NCBI GenBank assembly: GCA_949358305.1
Contig: OX442317.1
Span: forward strand, 4,964,186 to 5,028,185
Direction: 5' to 3'
Origin: Strigamia acuminata
Taxonomy: Eukaryota; Arthropoda; Chilopoda; Geophilomorpha; Linotaeniidae
DNA: 64,000 nucleotides
Below, one piece after another: positions 35,501 through 46,975 of the stretch. A program made the position numbers and the translations under genes. The stretch's first letter is position 1; each line of letters begins with the position of its first letter. The notes beneath the pieces are model-generated. The model was not told the origin of the DNA. It was given only the letters and a program-made list of their open reading frames with translations, and searched no databases.

Positions 35501-36418
35501 TGTTTCGAATAAAACTCCAAAACCCACATAAAATTATGTCAAGTTTTCAATCCATCTTAATAATTCCGAATTAAAAAGTTATTGCGAGAAATTACAAAAA
35601 TTTGCCACCCGACGGTGTTCCCGTCGTCACGCCGCGATCGGTGCACTCGCTGCGGCCAACAATCCAAACTCCCTCGCCCCACTCGCCATTCCCCAAAAAA
35701 CCCACGATGACGGGTATCTTGCTTGACCCTACGAAGGCCCAAAAGATGCCACTGACCTAAATAACACAAAAATCATAATTATTGGGTAAATCAAAGCCCA
35801 AAAAACGTACAATTACAATATCATTGCCTCATTTCCTTACACGTGGCGATGAAAATTAAAGGGAATTTGATCCACGCGTTTATGGGTTTCCTTATTTGCC
35901 AAGTGAGAACACAGACTGAAGATTCAAGTTCAAAAACTTCTTTATTTTGTGGGTCAGCTCGTTAAAACATCCTCAAAGCTCATGCAAAAAAATCACTCTC
36001 CCTCCCGGATTCGACTTTCCGATTTCCCCATTTCTTTCTGTGTCACTAAACATCACCTGAGCAGACCCGGAATTCAGCATACTTCACTTTTTTCTTAATT
36101 TTTTGTTTCATTTCCTGATAAAACATACATAATGTATCAAAGTAATAAGGTTACTGATATGTTTGCAGTGTTCCTAATCAAAAACACCCGTCTTGTGTTG
36201 TATAAAAGCGTTTTAGGCCGTTTTTAAGTCGTTTCGTTTTACAAACTTCCACAAATAACCACGAATTTAGGCAAAACGAAACGTCTAAAACGCTTAAAAC
36301 GGGATGTATTCACATAAAACTTTTAAAATTTCAAAATTTGCTGTTTTTTTTGTTTTTGTTTTAATAAATTTAGTAGTTTCTTTATTTATTTTCTCACCAG
36401 ATTAACCGTGACCTCCAT
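32509..36418 (-). CDS. ELOVL4-like: ELOVL4-like very-long-chain fatty-acid elongase with alternative catalytic exons
   Basis: Condensing enzyme (3-ketoacyl-CoA synthase) of the ER fatty-acid elongation cycle, multi-pass membrane protein. Exons: 36418-36398 (MEVTVNL, tentative), 35313-35205, 35110-34923, 34847-34767, then either 34574-34403 or 34005-33834, then 33116-32989, 32919-32767 and 32700-32509. The frame stays open: 347 residues from 36418, or 329 from the Met at 35280. Family marks: NREPYKLKWVLIVYN, the His box FLHIYHH, LNSVVHVLMYSYY and YLWWKKYLTMIQL. The C-terminal tail is Asn/Gly-rich, ending KVVKS. The catalytic exon is duplicated (separate entries). The 5' exon assignment is the weakest part. 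Confidence 0.92.
33834..34005 (-). other. ELOVL alternative exon 5b (canonical type)
   Basis: 172 nt, phase 0 in and phase 1 out, acceptor gatacag and donor gtatgtatt. Encodes ALWWYWFSKLIEFTDTLFF, LRKKDRQ, the His box HIYHH and WWIGVKWVPGGA, matching the ELOVL4 pattern closely. The downstream copy in transcript order. Confidence 0.85.
34403..34574 (-). other. ELOVL alternative exon 5a (divergent type)
   Basis: 172 nt with the same phases as 5b, acceptor cgttgcag and donor gtatgtat. Encodes YLSKIFELCDSLFFIMRKK, the His box HCFHH and TWIGIKWVPGGS. All three His-box histidines are retained while neighbouring residues differ from 5b (I/Y to C/F, S to P, WW to TW). Including both copies would add 344 nt and shift the frame, so one or the other must be used. 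Confidence 0.8.
35583..35763 (-). other. Possible exon inside the ELOVL 5' intron
   Basis: A GC-richer island with an acceptor-like attatttag before 35763 and a donor-like gtaatttc at its end. One frame reads through as protein-like (VSGIFWAFVGSSKIPVIVGF) and closes with TAA. It could be an alternative or untranslated ELOVL first exon, or the last exon of an unrecognised small membrane-protein gene. If spliced to the ATG exon at 36418 it would make a peptide of about 69 residues. Confidence 0.25.
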
Positions 36419-38381
36419 GCTCGTTTCGAGACATTCAAAAATGGCGATCTATTGTTGTGAAAGTGTAGTTGCCATAGCAATGCCACACTTCGGTCAGACG
36501 GCCTGGAAAAGTGAGGTCAGTGGCCAAACTGAACATTTTTACAGGTCAATGGTCTACTTTTAAAAAGACCCACTAATAAATGTTTTAAAAAAATTCTCCT
36601 CTTATCCCACACCGCCCAAACCCCACTGGCTGACCATTAGCCTGGTGACAGATTACTAAACTAATTGTTTTGAAAGAATTTCCAGTGTTTTGTCGGGTAT
36701 TTTAGCCATTTAAAAAAAAAAAAAACTGGGGTCCCTCTAGGTTATCTTGATCTCCCCCTGTGAACAAAAAATGACACAATTCTCTCCCCCAAATTCCTAC
36801 CCCCATTATCACCAGTCAGGTGCTCCACTTCCTTTAACTTCCACCCAAATTCTGCTGGCCAAAACCTCATTTCCTTATTTCCAAAGTCCAATAAACTCGC
36901 ATCTTTTTGCCATTTGCGGAGGTAGTTAACCCACACCTGTTGTGTATGGGGGAAAATGTTCAATTCTCACCACAATTCGCGAGGCATTTGACCCTAACCT
37001 TAATTCAGAACTTTTTCAAAGTTAAATAACTACAATGGAAAAGGAAAATAAATTTTTAATGACGACAATAACAGCAGAGAACTGACATAAAAAAAATTTC
37101 TTTTCTTTATAAAATAAAAAAAGGAAAAATTGAATTGCCCTCCTGAAAGTTGCTTTCCCTGCAGGTTATTACCATAGGAATAAAGGGTTAAAGAAAAGAT
37201 TAAAGATGGTCAAGCTCTGTTTGTGTAAGTCTTTTTTTGTGCTGAATTTGGACTTTTTTTCAAACATTTTTAGGTCAATTTAAAGGTTTTATTTTTTATT
37301 TATTTGTGTATTTTTTGTTGAAAAGTGAATTTTCTTTTTAGGTTTGTAAAGACACTTTTACAATGGAGAAAAGATTGAATAGATTGATCCGGTTGATTTT
37401 TTTTTTTTTAGGGCTGAATGTTGATTGAGGAAAAATTCAGACTGGTCAATTTGCCAATCTTAATTCCCCAAATTCCAATCAAACCAGGAAAAAAGTGTAG
37501 AAAAGAGCGCGTTTGCCATTGTGGCCTCAAATAAAACCTCTTCCTTATGATTTAATTTATGACCTAAATTGAAAGGAAGAAAAGTAAAAATTTAATTCGG
37601 ATTTAATCAAATATATTAATAATAGTAATAATAATAAAAATGACAAAAAATTTCATTCCGGTCGATTTTTTTAAAGCGAAACTTATCGATTTTGATATCA
37701 TTCTATGCGCATAATTAATAGAATTCATTAGCTTCCCGGACAAAAAACAAAAAACAAATCATTGTTTACAATTCAATATACGTACAACGAAATTAGGACT
37801 TGGTTTAGGCGAACTCGGGACAATATCCTATTCATGCAATGACCTACACTCACTACACGGCCGCCATGTTGGCCACTTTTATATGCTCTGTGACAGAATG
37901 ATTGTTCTAAATAATTTTTTTTTTAAATTCTAAATCATCCTTAGACCCCAAATCGCTTAGAAAAATTATATTTTTAAATGACATTAAATTTATTTTTAAA
38001 AAATTGAATTCAATATATTATTATCCCGCGATAATATTATCAATTTGCGAAATTGATACTTCGCCGCAACACACGTTACAGCAGGAGCAGCAAATCAAAT
38101 CGTAAAACTGACCAATTTCATTAAATTTATAATATTAAAACCACACCACACTGATTTCAAGCAAAACTAGACAAAATTGCAACACGAATTCTCTGAAAAT
38201 GCGACAAAATCCGCATTCAACAAATATCGCTCGAGCATGAATTGTGTTACAAAAATTACAACAACAAAAAAATCAACACTTCCGTGTCAAAATCCACAAC
38301 TAACAAAAATCTCCACTCAATTAAATTCAATTTTAATCCATTGCCTATTTCAGAAATATTAAATCGAAATTGCTCCCACAC
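36419..38381. other. Non-coding gap upstream of ELOVL
   Basis: 36419-36520 is the probable ELOVL promoter/5' UTR and includes an X-box-like site. The rest is AT-rich with poly-T runs; no exon set found. Confidence 0.45.
36468..36481. promoter_or_regulatory. X-box-like site near ELOVL first exon
   Basis: GTTGCCATAGCAAT matches the 14-base RFX X-box palindrome except for the last base. It lies about 50 bases upstream of the tentative ELOVL start codon. Confidence 0.35.
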
Positions 38382-38756
38382 CCTGAAAACCGTAGATCAA
38401 TAACGCGACCGGTCTCGAGCGATAGATGCAAAATGCGACCGTGTACCATTTTTCGGTGAAAAAAACAGCGCACGGAATTAAAATCTCAACCTGAAAAAGC
38501 ATTAAAATGTTTGTTAAAAACTCACCTAGTGACTAGAAAACCCAAAATGCAGTTTGGATGAGGCGAAACGGTGATTTAGATCCAGTCGCAGTGGACGCAG
38601 AATTTTGCTCACTGCAAATTGTTCTCGCGGCGCCGTCCGAGCAGAGTTGTTTATCCGATTCGGATGAAGTTCTTTTACCTTGTGACGGCTCTGTGAATCG
38701 CTCCACAGACCAGGAAGATCAACACGCGCCAAATGTAGGACTCCAGCGTGGCCTAA
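38382..38756 (-). other. Possible exons of an unidentified membrane protein
   Basis: Hydrophobic open stretches on the minus strand: about 38756-38679 (YIWRVLIFLVCGAIHRAVT, good donor gtaaaag), 38611-38533 (acceptor tttgcag, ends in TAG) and 38489-38382 (acceptor tttttcag, VEILIPCAVFFTEKWYTVAF). The first two join in frame into a short ORF, but no start codon is visible and the third does not join cleanly. It may be the remains of a gene or a gene with an exon I have missed. Function unknown. Confidence 0.22.
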
Positions 38757-39098
38757 TTCCTCGGGGAAGTCAATTCATCGCAGCGATGGCGAATCCAAGT
38801 CACTATAGATGGCGCCACAGACCGAGTGTTATAATCTGTGGAGTGTCGTCAATGTGTAGGGGTAAAAAAAAGTAGGTTTGGTGGCCTCAAACAGGTTGAG
38901 AGGATATTTTTTAAAAGATCCATGATAGAAATGAAGGTTAGAACTTGACCTTTAAACATCTGTCAATCGAAAACCGACATTTTGGGTTTATTTAATTTTT
39001 TTAAAAATGGCGGGTGGCTGAAAAATGATTAAAAAATTCATTATTTTTATTGTTTTTGTTTATTTGTGGTGGATTTAGGTCGAGTCGGAGAGCTACTG

Positions 39099-39784
<686 letters not shown>

Positions 39785-40774
39785 TTTGTTATAAATTATT
39801 ATAAATCTATGTAATAAATTTGTGGATCTTCAATTGATGTTTTTTGTTCTATTTTATATTTTTAAATATATAAAATTGATTGCAATATGTATAAAAAAAA
39901 TCAAATTATCCAATAAAATAAATCTGAATGGTCATCAACTGTTACTTCCGGTTTGAGAGTTAAACGTAAACAAGTAGTAAAAGTAAAGTGCGGATCAGGA
40001 AATAATTTCAACATGAAAAAAGGAAATAGGGAAAAAAATTCAAGATCAAAATGAGGCCAAATAATTTCATACCTAATTCAGGGCATTTTTTTGAAAAACG
40101 TAGCGGTAAACAAAATACACAAAAAAAAAAAAGATTTGGAAAAAAAAAATAAAAAACCGGTTTTTTAAATACAAAAAAGTGGAAAAGTTAAAGGATAGCA
40201 AACGACACGATGTTTAAAATTATTAGTTTGTCGCGGAAGTGAGAAATAATCCAACGAAAGCAATGTAGGAAATAAAAACGCAGTTAAATATACATTTGGT
40301 ACATATCGCCTACTTTATTGATGAAAATACAAAATAATTTTTTATTTTATTTTATTTATTTATTTATTTTTTTTTTACATTTTTTTTATTTAGACGGGTA
40401 TTTTCTAAATCGACATTATTTTTTTTTTACATACAAATTTGAGAGGTTATATAAACTTCCACAGGAAGAAAAAAATGTGAGAAAATAGAAATATCTCAGT
40501 ACAACTGTATACTATAGAAAAGTGTAAATATTTTTTTTTTTCCAGTTGGAATTCAGAAAACTTAAAACAGGAAAAATAATCGTCGTGCTTATTTCATTTC
40601 CTACAATAATTCCTCAATTCCAACCGTATTTATATATTTTTTTGTCTTTACATTAATTAAAAATCAAAATTTAAAAACAAAAACTTGAACCACCATTTTT
40701 TTGTTATCAAAAAACTCAGAAAAAGAGACAAAAAATTTAAAAAAAAAATTAAACTTAAACAAAAAGTGAATGAA
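39785..40774. other. Convergent 3' flanks of RFESD and PRAS40
   Basis: AT-rich, with AATAAA signals near 39813 and 39913. The right part, with long A/T runs, is probably the PRAS40 3' UTR. No gene seen. Confidence 0.5.
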
Positions 40775-43160
40775 TCAGTTCATTGTATTGAGTCGAGGTC
40801 GTGGAAGATCCCCAAACATTTCTGTTGTATCGCTTTGATGAACACTCCGAGCCATAGCCTTAATGCTTGCAGCAATTTGCTCCGGATCATTTATTGGTAT
40901 TCGAGACTAAAAAAATAAAAAATAAATTAATTTCCAATAAAACAATTGATCAAATCATTGATTAAAATACGTTATCATCATCATCATCACTAGGTAACTC
41001 CATGTGCCTATTTTGTGTCCACTGGGGCATGTTAATTGGCAGCGACATTTGACCACTGCTAAATACGTCTCTACTATCAAACACGTCGTCATCGTTTGAC
41101 GTATCATCAATTGCCGAATCCAAATCGTCGTCACATGGAAAAAATGGACTAATTTCCTCCTCGACACCATCCAAATCAAAAATACCTAAAAAATAAAATA
41201 AATTAAATTAATAAAACCAAAAAATCAAATTTTAAAATTTATTTTACCTTCGATATCCAATGATTGAGCTATTTTCGGTGGATTGTAAACGCCTTTACGA
41301 CGAAGTTTACTGTTAAATGGCCTCTGAAACGGTTAAAAATAAATAAATTAAAAATACATTCAATTCTTAATTAACCAATTAAAATTAATCCTCCAACTAA
41401 CATTAAATGATTGAGGCCGCTGCCTGACGAGCGTTGGTTTAGGAATTTCACTGATAACTTGGTCCGCTTCCTCGGAGTTCAGCGCCTCTCGATATTTCCC
41501 ATTATCCGGCGAAGATGCTGAAATTTTAATTAAAATTTAAAAAAAAAAAAAGAAAAATTATTAAAAACCAATTAAAACCATCAAAATATAATTAACTCAC
41601 ATTGATTGGTATTGCCAACCGGTGTCATGGGGGGTGTCAAACCAGGTGTGTTGTCAATCATTGCCTCAGAAAGAGCCGATTCCAAATCGTGCTCCTCCGT
41701 TTGCATCAAAAGACTGAAAATAAAAAAATTAAAAAAATTAAAATTAAATAAACAAACATCGCGCCACCTATAAAATCCCATCACCAAATCATCCGGAAAT
41801 AAACGGGTCAACAGACCCCAAAAATAACTTCTCGCTTTTAGCCATTGGGCCATGTGATCGACTCTTTGAAGCCCAGCCAAAGAAATTCAAAGTGTAAACA
41901 CCGTTTTCACATTAACCCAATTTTCTACACAAAATAAACTGGAAAAATTGAAATGGTCGATCATTTTGTACCTAGCAATCGCTTGCTTATCTTGCCGGAC
42001 CCTGTTCTGCAAGATTCCGAACAGAGTTCGCTGCTGCTCGGCATACGACCTGTAATAAACAATGTCAAAAACTGCTTTAATACTGTTTTTCTTGCGTCTT
42101 CATCTCGTTTATGTAACGTACTTTATTCGCTCTTCGACTGCGCTTTGCTCCAACTGGAGAAACCGAGTGAGTTGTTGCTGAAGCGAATTCAACGTCCTTT
42201 CCAGGGGCTCTGAACGGTGGGTATTCAAATCAAGAGCTGAAATTTAAATTAAAAATAAATAAATTCCATTCTAAATTTAATTATTAAAAATTTAGCGAAA
42301 TAAATGTTTTCCGTCTTTTTCAGTACTACAACCGGGTTTTACGATTAACACTAAATCCAAAGCGGCCATTTTGTTCCGGCTTAGAATCTCATTACAATCG
42401 GTCATTTATTTTTATTTTTAGTTTTTTTTTATTGAATACGGATGATGACAATTTTGATATCAAGATATTTATTGAAGAGTACCGCTCGTGATAAGCATTA
42501 TCTTAAAACAACAGACAAAGCGCTGGCTAATCAATTGACAAATCAATAAGAAGATTGACGCGAATTTACGAGTTAAAATATTAAAAATATGAGATTTTGA
42601 CAAATATCATTAGTAATCGCAAACTTTAGACTTACTTAAAATCTTTTTAATCGGTGGTTGTTGTTTTTGTTGAATAATGATTTTGTACAATGGTGAATAT
42701 GTTTCGGATTGAATCATATTATTCAATTCAGCTGCATCAGTCTAAAAATAAATGTATAAATAAATGAATAAAGCCAAAATGGACAATTATAGTAATTCAA
42801 TACTTTCAAATTCGTCGAAACCAGGATATTTTCACCGGCCGAATCCGTTGCATAAACATCCTTAGCGCAATTTACACAATTGTGAACCTTCCATCCTCCA
42901 ACACAACGAGCTTTAACCAAACATGGCACCTCCTAAACAACAACAAAATATATTTACCTACTAAAAAAAGCCTAGAAAAACACAATCTATTTATCTAACT
43001 TTACCTTGGTAACACCTGCAAGATCCACAGTCACGGCCAAAACCGCTCCATTTTGGAAAAATGCATCCGCAAGTTCCGCATTAGTCCACTCCACTTCCGC
43101 CGCACATGTTGATTTCGCGTGAATTCGGATATTCAGACAGTCGCATGTCAGATGAACCAT
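40775..43160 (-). CDS. AKT1S1: Proline-rich Akt substrate 40 kDa / Lobe homologue
   Basis: PRAS40 (Lobe in Drosophila) is an mTORC1 component that inhibits the complex until phosphorylated by Akt. Eleven coding exons: 43160-43005, 42932-42804, 42741-42636, 42236-42122, 42049-41972, 41863-41768, 41713-41601, 41517-41402, 41323-41248, 41185-40971 and 40906-40775, 443 residues in one frame. The diagnostic C-terminus is IAASIKAMARSVH then MFGDLPRPRLNT; before it is an acidic block with MSLPINMPQW, matching the PRAS40 SVPVW region. The N-terminal half (VHLTCDCLNIRIHA, CVGGWKVHNCVNCAKDVYA) has paired cysteines and is absent from the short vertebrate protein. The basic block RQRPQSFN resembles an AGC-kinase target. 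The N-terminal exons are joined by frame continuity, so a separate gene is possible but unlikely. Confidence 0.85.
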
Positions 43161-43377
43161 CACGTTCGAAAACTATAAATAAAAATAAAACACAACAAAA
43201 CGATTAATACTCAAACATCACTATCTCACCCGGGTATTGAAGGTTACTATAAATTTCGTCTTATCTCTGTTCCTATTTGATAAACCACAAACCTTGTAAA
43301 ACACGGAATTTCTCGTAATTAAACTATAAAACATAGAGGACCGGTATTTTGTATCACATTTTGTCCCAATAAAAATC

Positions 43378-43453
43378 CATTTTCCTTATGCTTACAGTCC
43401 ATCCTTATGCTTATGACGCCATAAGGTCATAAGGATGGCCATTTATAAGGAAA
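43378..43453. repeat. Short nested inverted repeat
   Basis: CCATCCTTATGCTTATG and a complement-like CATAAGGTCATAAGGATGG are flanked by TTTTCCTTAT and ATAAGGAAAA. Folds into a hairpin of about 75 bases. Probably the remnant of a foldback element. Confidence 0.6.
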
Positions 43454-44399
43454 AGTGCATCTCCGCAAACTCTATAATGTGTTACATGTGCCACAAAAAT
43501 AGAAACACACCTTTGGCATTTTTCAAGTTTAATCTTAAATATTTTTTTGACCCTACATTATATATTTTATAATAGTATTTTACATATTTTGTCCAATTGT
43601 TATCCCAGATTTCAGGTATTTGCCTCTAAACCTGCATAATATTTGAGTTTCAACGGTAAAATGGCGGACCGGCAGCCTTAGTTCGCTATTTTTTATTAGA
43701 AATAATTTTTGTTTTAAATAAATTGGCAATCGAGTGGATCTTTGCCACCTTTCGCTTTGCTTATCGCAGGAACTTTGTCTCACAGTCAAGGGTTGGCCAC
43801 ATGTAACCATGAGCAAACATGAATAATAAATCAAAACGAGGCCACAACGTTATTCAAATGGAATTCTTTTTCCTTGAGGAATTTTTATTTATCTGATTTT
43901 CTTCTATTTTCGAGTAAATATTCCCCCCAAAAATAGCTAATAGGTCTTTTGATCTAATCTCTAGACCCCATGGCCCCGTGGGGTCTGACATAAGTCGCTC
44001 TTGAAGGGCCATCAAAATAATATATGGAAAAAAACAAGTTGAGAAGGAAAAAAGTTGGAAAAAATTTCTTCTTCGATTGAATTTGAGCAAATATCAGATA
44101 TTCATGTTTTGGCTGATATAAAGTGGATTTTTTTCCGTGTATTTAATCGCAAAGGTTCGAAAATAAACAAACAAATAACAAAATGTGTTATATGATGACT
44201 AAAAAGCTTCAATTTCATTGGCCTAAATTACTCAACAGTAATTGGAGACATTTAGACCAATCAATTGCAAACCAAGCTGAAGTCAGATATTTAATTTTAA
44301 TGTTTTTAACCCAAATTTTAACACCAGTTTCACGTTTTGGTCTTTGTTTTACTGTCAAAATACTAATTATCGAGTTTCTAGAAAAGATTTGAACAAAAT

Positions 44400-44560
44400 T
44401 TGAAAATTTTGAGCAAAATTTGGGATTTTGTTCTAAAATTTTGAGCAAAATTTGGGATTTTATTCCAAAATTTTGAGTAAAATTTGGGATTTTGTTCTAA
44501 AATTTTGAGCAAAATTTGGAATTTGTTTTTGAAATTTTGAGCAAAATTTAACCAAATTTT
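44400..44560. repeat. ~32-bp tandem repeat, 4-5 copies
   Basis: Units of the form GAGCAAAATTTGGGATTTTG followed by TTCTAAAATTTT, with point differences. Confidence 0.75.
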
Positions 44561-45680
44561 TAGATTTTTAAAAAATTATAACACAATTTTTTATTTTTTA
44601 AAAATTGTAAAAAAAATTCTTAATTTTAAAAACATTTAACTTCTTGTTTTTAACATCAATACTAATTTTTAGAATTTTATTTTTAAAAATGCAGTTAAAA
44701 TTTTGATGTTTTTCTTAAATTCCATTAAATTTATGTTGTTTTGTGTCCACAAAATTTATTTTTATTTAATTTCTCTAATGAAATCAACTGTGCCTTTCCC
44801 TTTTAAAAATAGAATATTTTTCCCTACGAAAAAAAAAAAAAAAAAAAGAAAAAGAAAAAAAAGATGAAACATGTTGCAAGCAGCATTCAACCAGTTTCAA
44901 CTTGTTCTTCCCCTATCGAGCAAATTGTAATTGGAGAGCACCAACAAACCAATGACCACTGAAACGCTAACTCTTATTTTTTTCATTTCAATGTTTTGAT
45001 ATTTTATTAATTTGTTTCTGAAAAATAACTCCATGCGATTCCAAGTTAAAAAAAAAAACAAAAAAATAAAAATATTTACGATCGATATTCGATACTCACT
45101 TACCTTTTTATGTTTTTAACATACGAAGATCATGTGGCGAAATGCGTTTTATTTGTCTCGATCAATTTGATCAAGTATTTCGGTTAAAACAACACGAAAT
45201 CCTTGAGGAAATTAAATAAGAAATTTTTCAAATCGACATTGAAAGACGGTACACTAACGAGTTGCTGTTAATTACCGTCGCAGGGGGGCGCCAAACGTCA
45301 AGGACAACTGAATCACCAACAGATGTCAATCAATTTATAAAACCCAACGTTCACAAATGTTTATAATAGATTTAAAGGAATTCCATCGATCGAGGAAAAA
45401 AATATCGATCGCATCTGGTTTCATCTGAATTAAATATCAGATTTTTCAATCTCATTCAATTCGGCCATTTTTGTTTCGCGAATCGTCGGATTCGTCACTT
45501 CATTTATTTTTTTTATTTTTTTTAAATTATTATAATTTTATTTTGGAGGACAAAAAAGTAATTTCCCGTATAAATTTCGCTAATTTTCGTGCTAAAATGT
45601 GCGAAAAACAAGTTAATCCACACTCCCCTAGCAACAAGAGCGAAAAATAGACCCAGAATGCACCAGAAATGGCCTCCACT

Positions 45681-45694
45681 GTTGCCATGGCAAC
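45681..45694. promoter_or_regulatory. Perfect RFX X-box palindrome
   Basis: GTTGCCATGGCAAC, a full 14-base palindrome of the X-box type, in the upstream region of PRAS40, about 1.3 kb left of the syntaxin coding start. Confidence 0.5.
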
Positions 45695-46627
45695 CAGAAA
45701 CTCTTTTTACATCGGAAATAGCAATTACTTACGGGATTTATACTCATGAGTTATAAAATAAATACCGTGACAGAAATTTTGTAGCTTCATTTAAATTTTA
45801 AATCCAAAATTATAAGATGAAATTTGATGAACATATATATAAAATTTCCAATAAAAAAAAGTTTTAAAAATAAAATATTCTCATTCTGTGTGTATATGCA
45901 AGCAAATCCAATCGTTGCATAATTCGAATAATAATAATAATCTATCATTATAATTAAAATATTACGTAATATAATAATTAAATAAAATTCTAACACTTTT
46001 TTCTCACTTTTTCTAGAAAATTTCCTTCAAATCTACGATAAATTTCATCATTTTAACACATTTTCTACATAATTTCATCAATTTTTCCGTGATTTATTAA
46101 AATTTTATATCTATTTTACACATTTTGTAAATATTTCCGTCAAACTTAACAAATAAATAGCAAAATTTCATTTATTTTTATATATTTTATAACTTTTTTT
46201 CTTTGTTTAGATATTTCGTGCGAAAAAAACACACACGAGATTGAGGCACAATTTTAGGTGTATTAAACTTGTTTCACCTTCGAATAATCATCAATCGAGA
46301 TATTACACTTAAAAAAAATTAAACTCAAAAGATACACACAAACGAATTTTTTTATATTTAATTTTTTTTTTTTGCTCTTACCTTAGAAATTTGAGGAAAG
46401 ATTCGCTCGTTAGCTCGTCGTAAGCAGGCGCAAGTTGACAAATCCGGTTGAATGCGCGTCGAAATAAGCGTGCATCACCCTCGCATAGGTAGTTTGTCAG
46501 TTGTGTGAAGATACAATTAAGGATGTTTAACGCAAGCTGATAATTTCAGCTCAAGATATCATGGAGCGAGTCAACTTCGAAGCGAAACGCGATTTTTCTT
46601 GTATGTACATCAAATCATATGATGAAA

Positions 46628-46635
46628 TGACGTCA
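46628..46635. promoter_or_regulatory. CRE in the PRAS40/syntaxin intergenic promoter
   Basis: Perfect TGACGTCA. It lies in or next to the syntaxin 5' UTR exon, whose donor (CTCTG then gtgagtg) is at about 46652, and 245 bases from the PRAS40 first-exon donor at 46383. A shared bidirectional promoter is likely. Confidence 0.45.
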
Positions 46636-46975
46636 CCACGCAGCTGTCCTCTGGTGAGTGAAAGTGATATTCTATACACAAAAAATCTTCAAAACGAGCG
46701 AATTAAAGTTTATACGCGATTAAAAGTAAGAAATTAACAATAAAAGAATTTATTAGTCACAAATGGAAAATAACAAAGTCTTAGAATTTCTAATTTTTAT
46801 CGAGTTGTTGATACATTGAGAATTCGACACCAGATGTCGCTAAAGAGAAAAGGCGTCCACTTCTCATAATCAGCTGCTTTGGGTCGCACTGGTAATTAGG
46901 CGTCACTTATTCCTACGTTTTATTCCTACTAATTCATATTTATTTATTGTAGCCAATATTTAATTCTATTTAAAA

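Larger units (their letters stand above)
43161..46480 (-). other. PRAS40 5' UTR intron(s) and upstream region
   Basis: The first coding exon starts at an acceptor (ttatttatag, exon from 43172). Two donor-like sites upstream on the minus strand, AAAAAG then gtaagtgag at 45112 and TCTAAG then gtaagagc at 46383, suggest one or two non-coding first exons. The rest is AT-rich intron with a hairpin (43378), a 32-bp repeat (44400) and an X-box (45681). Confidence 0.45.
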
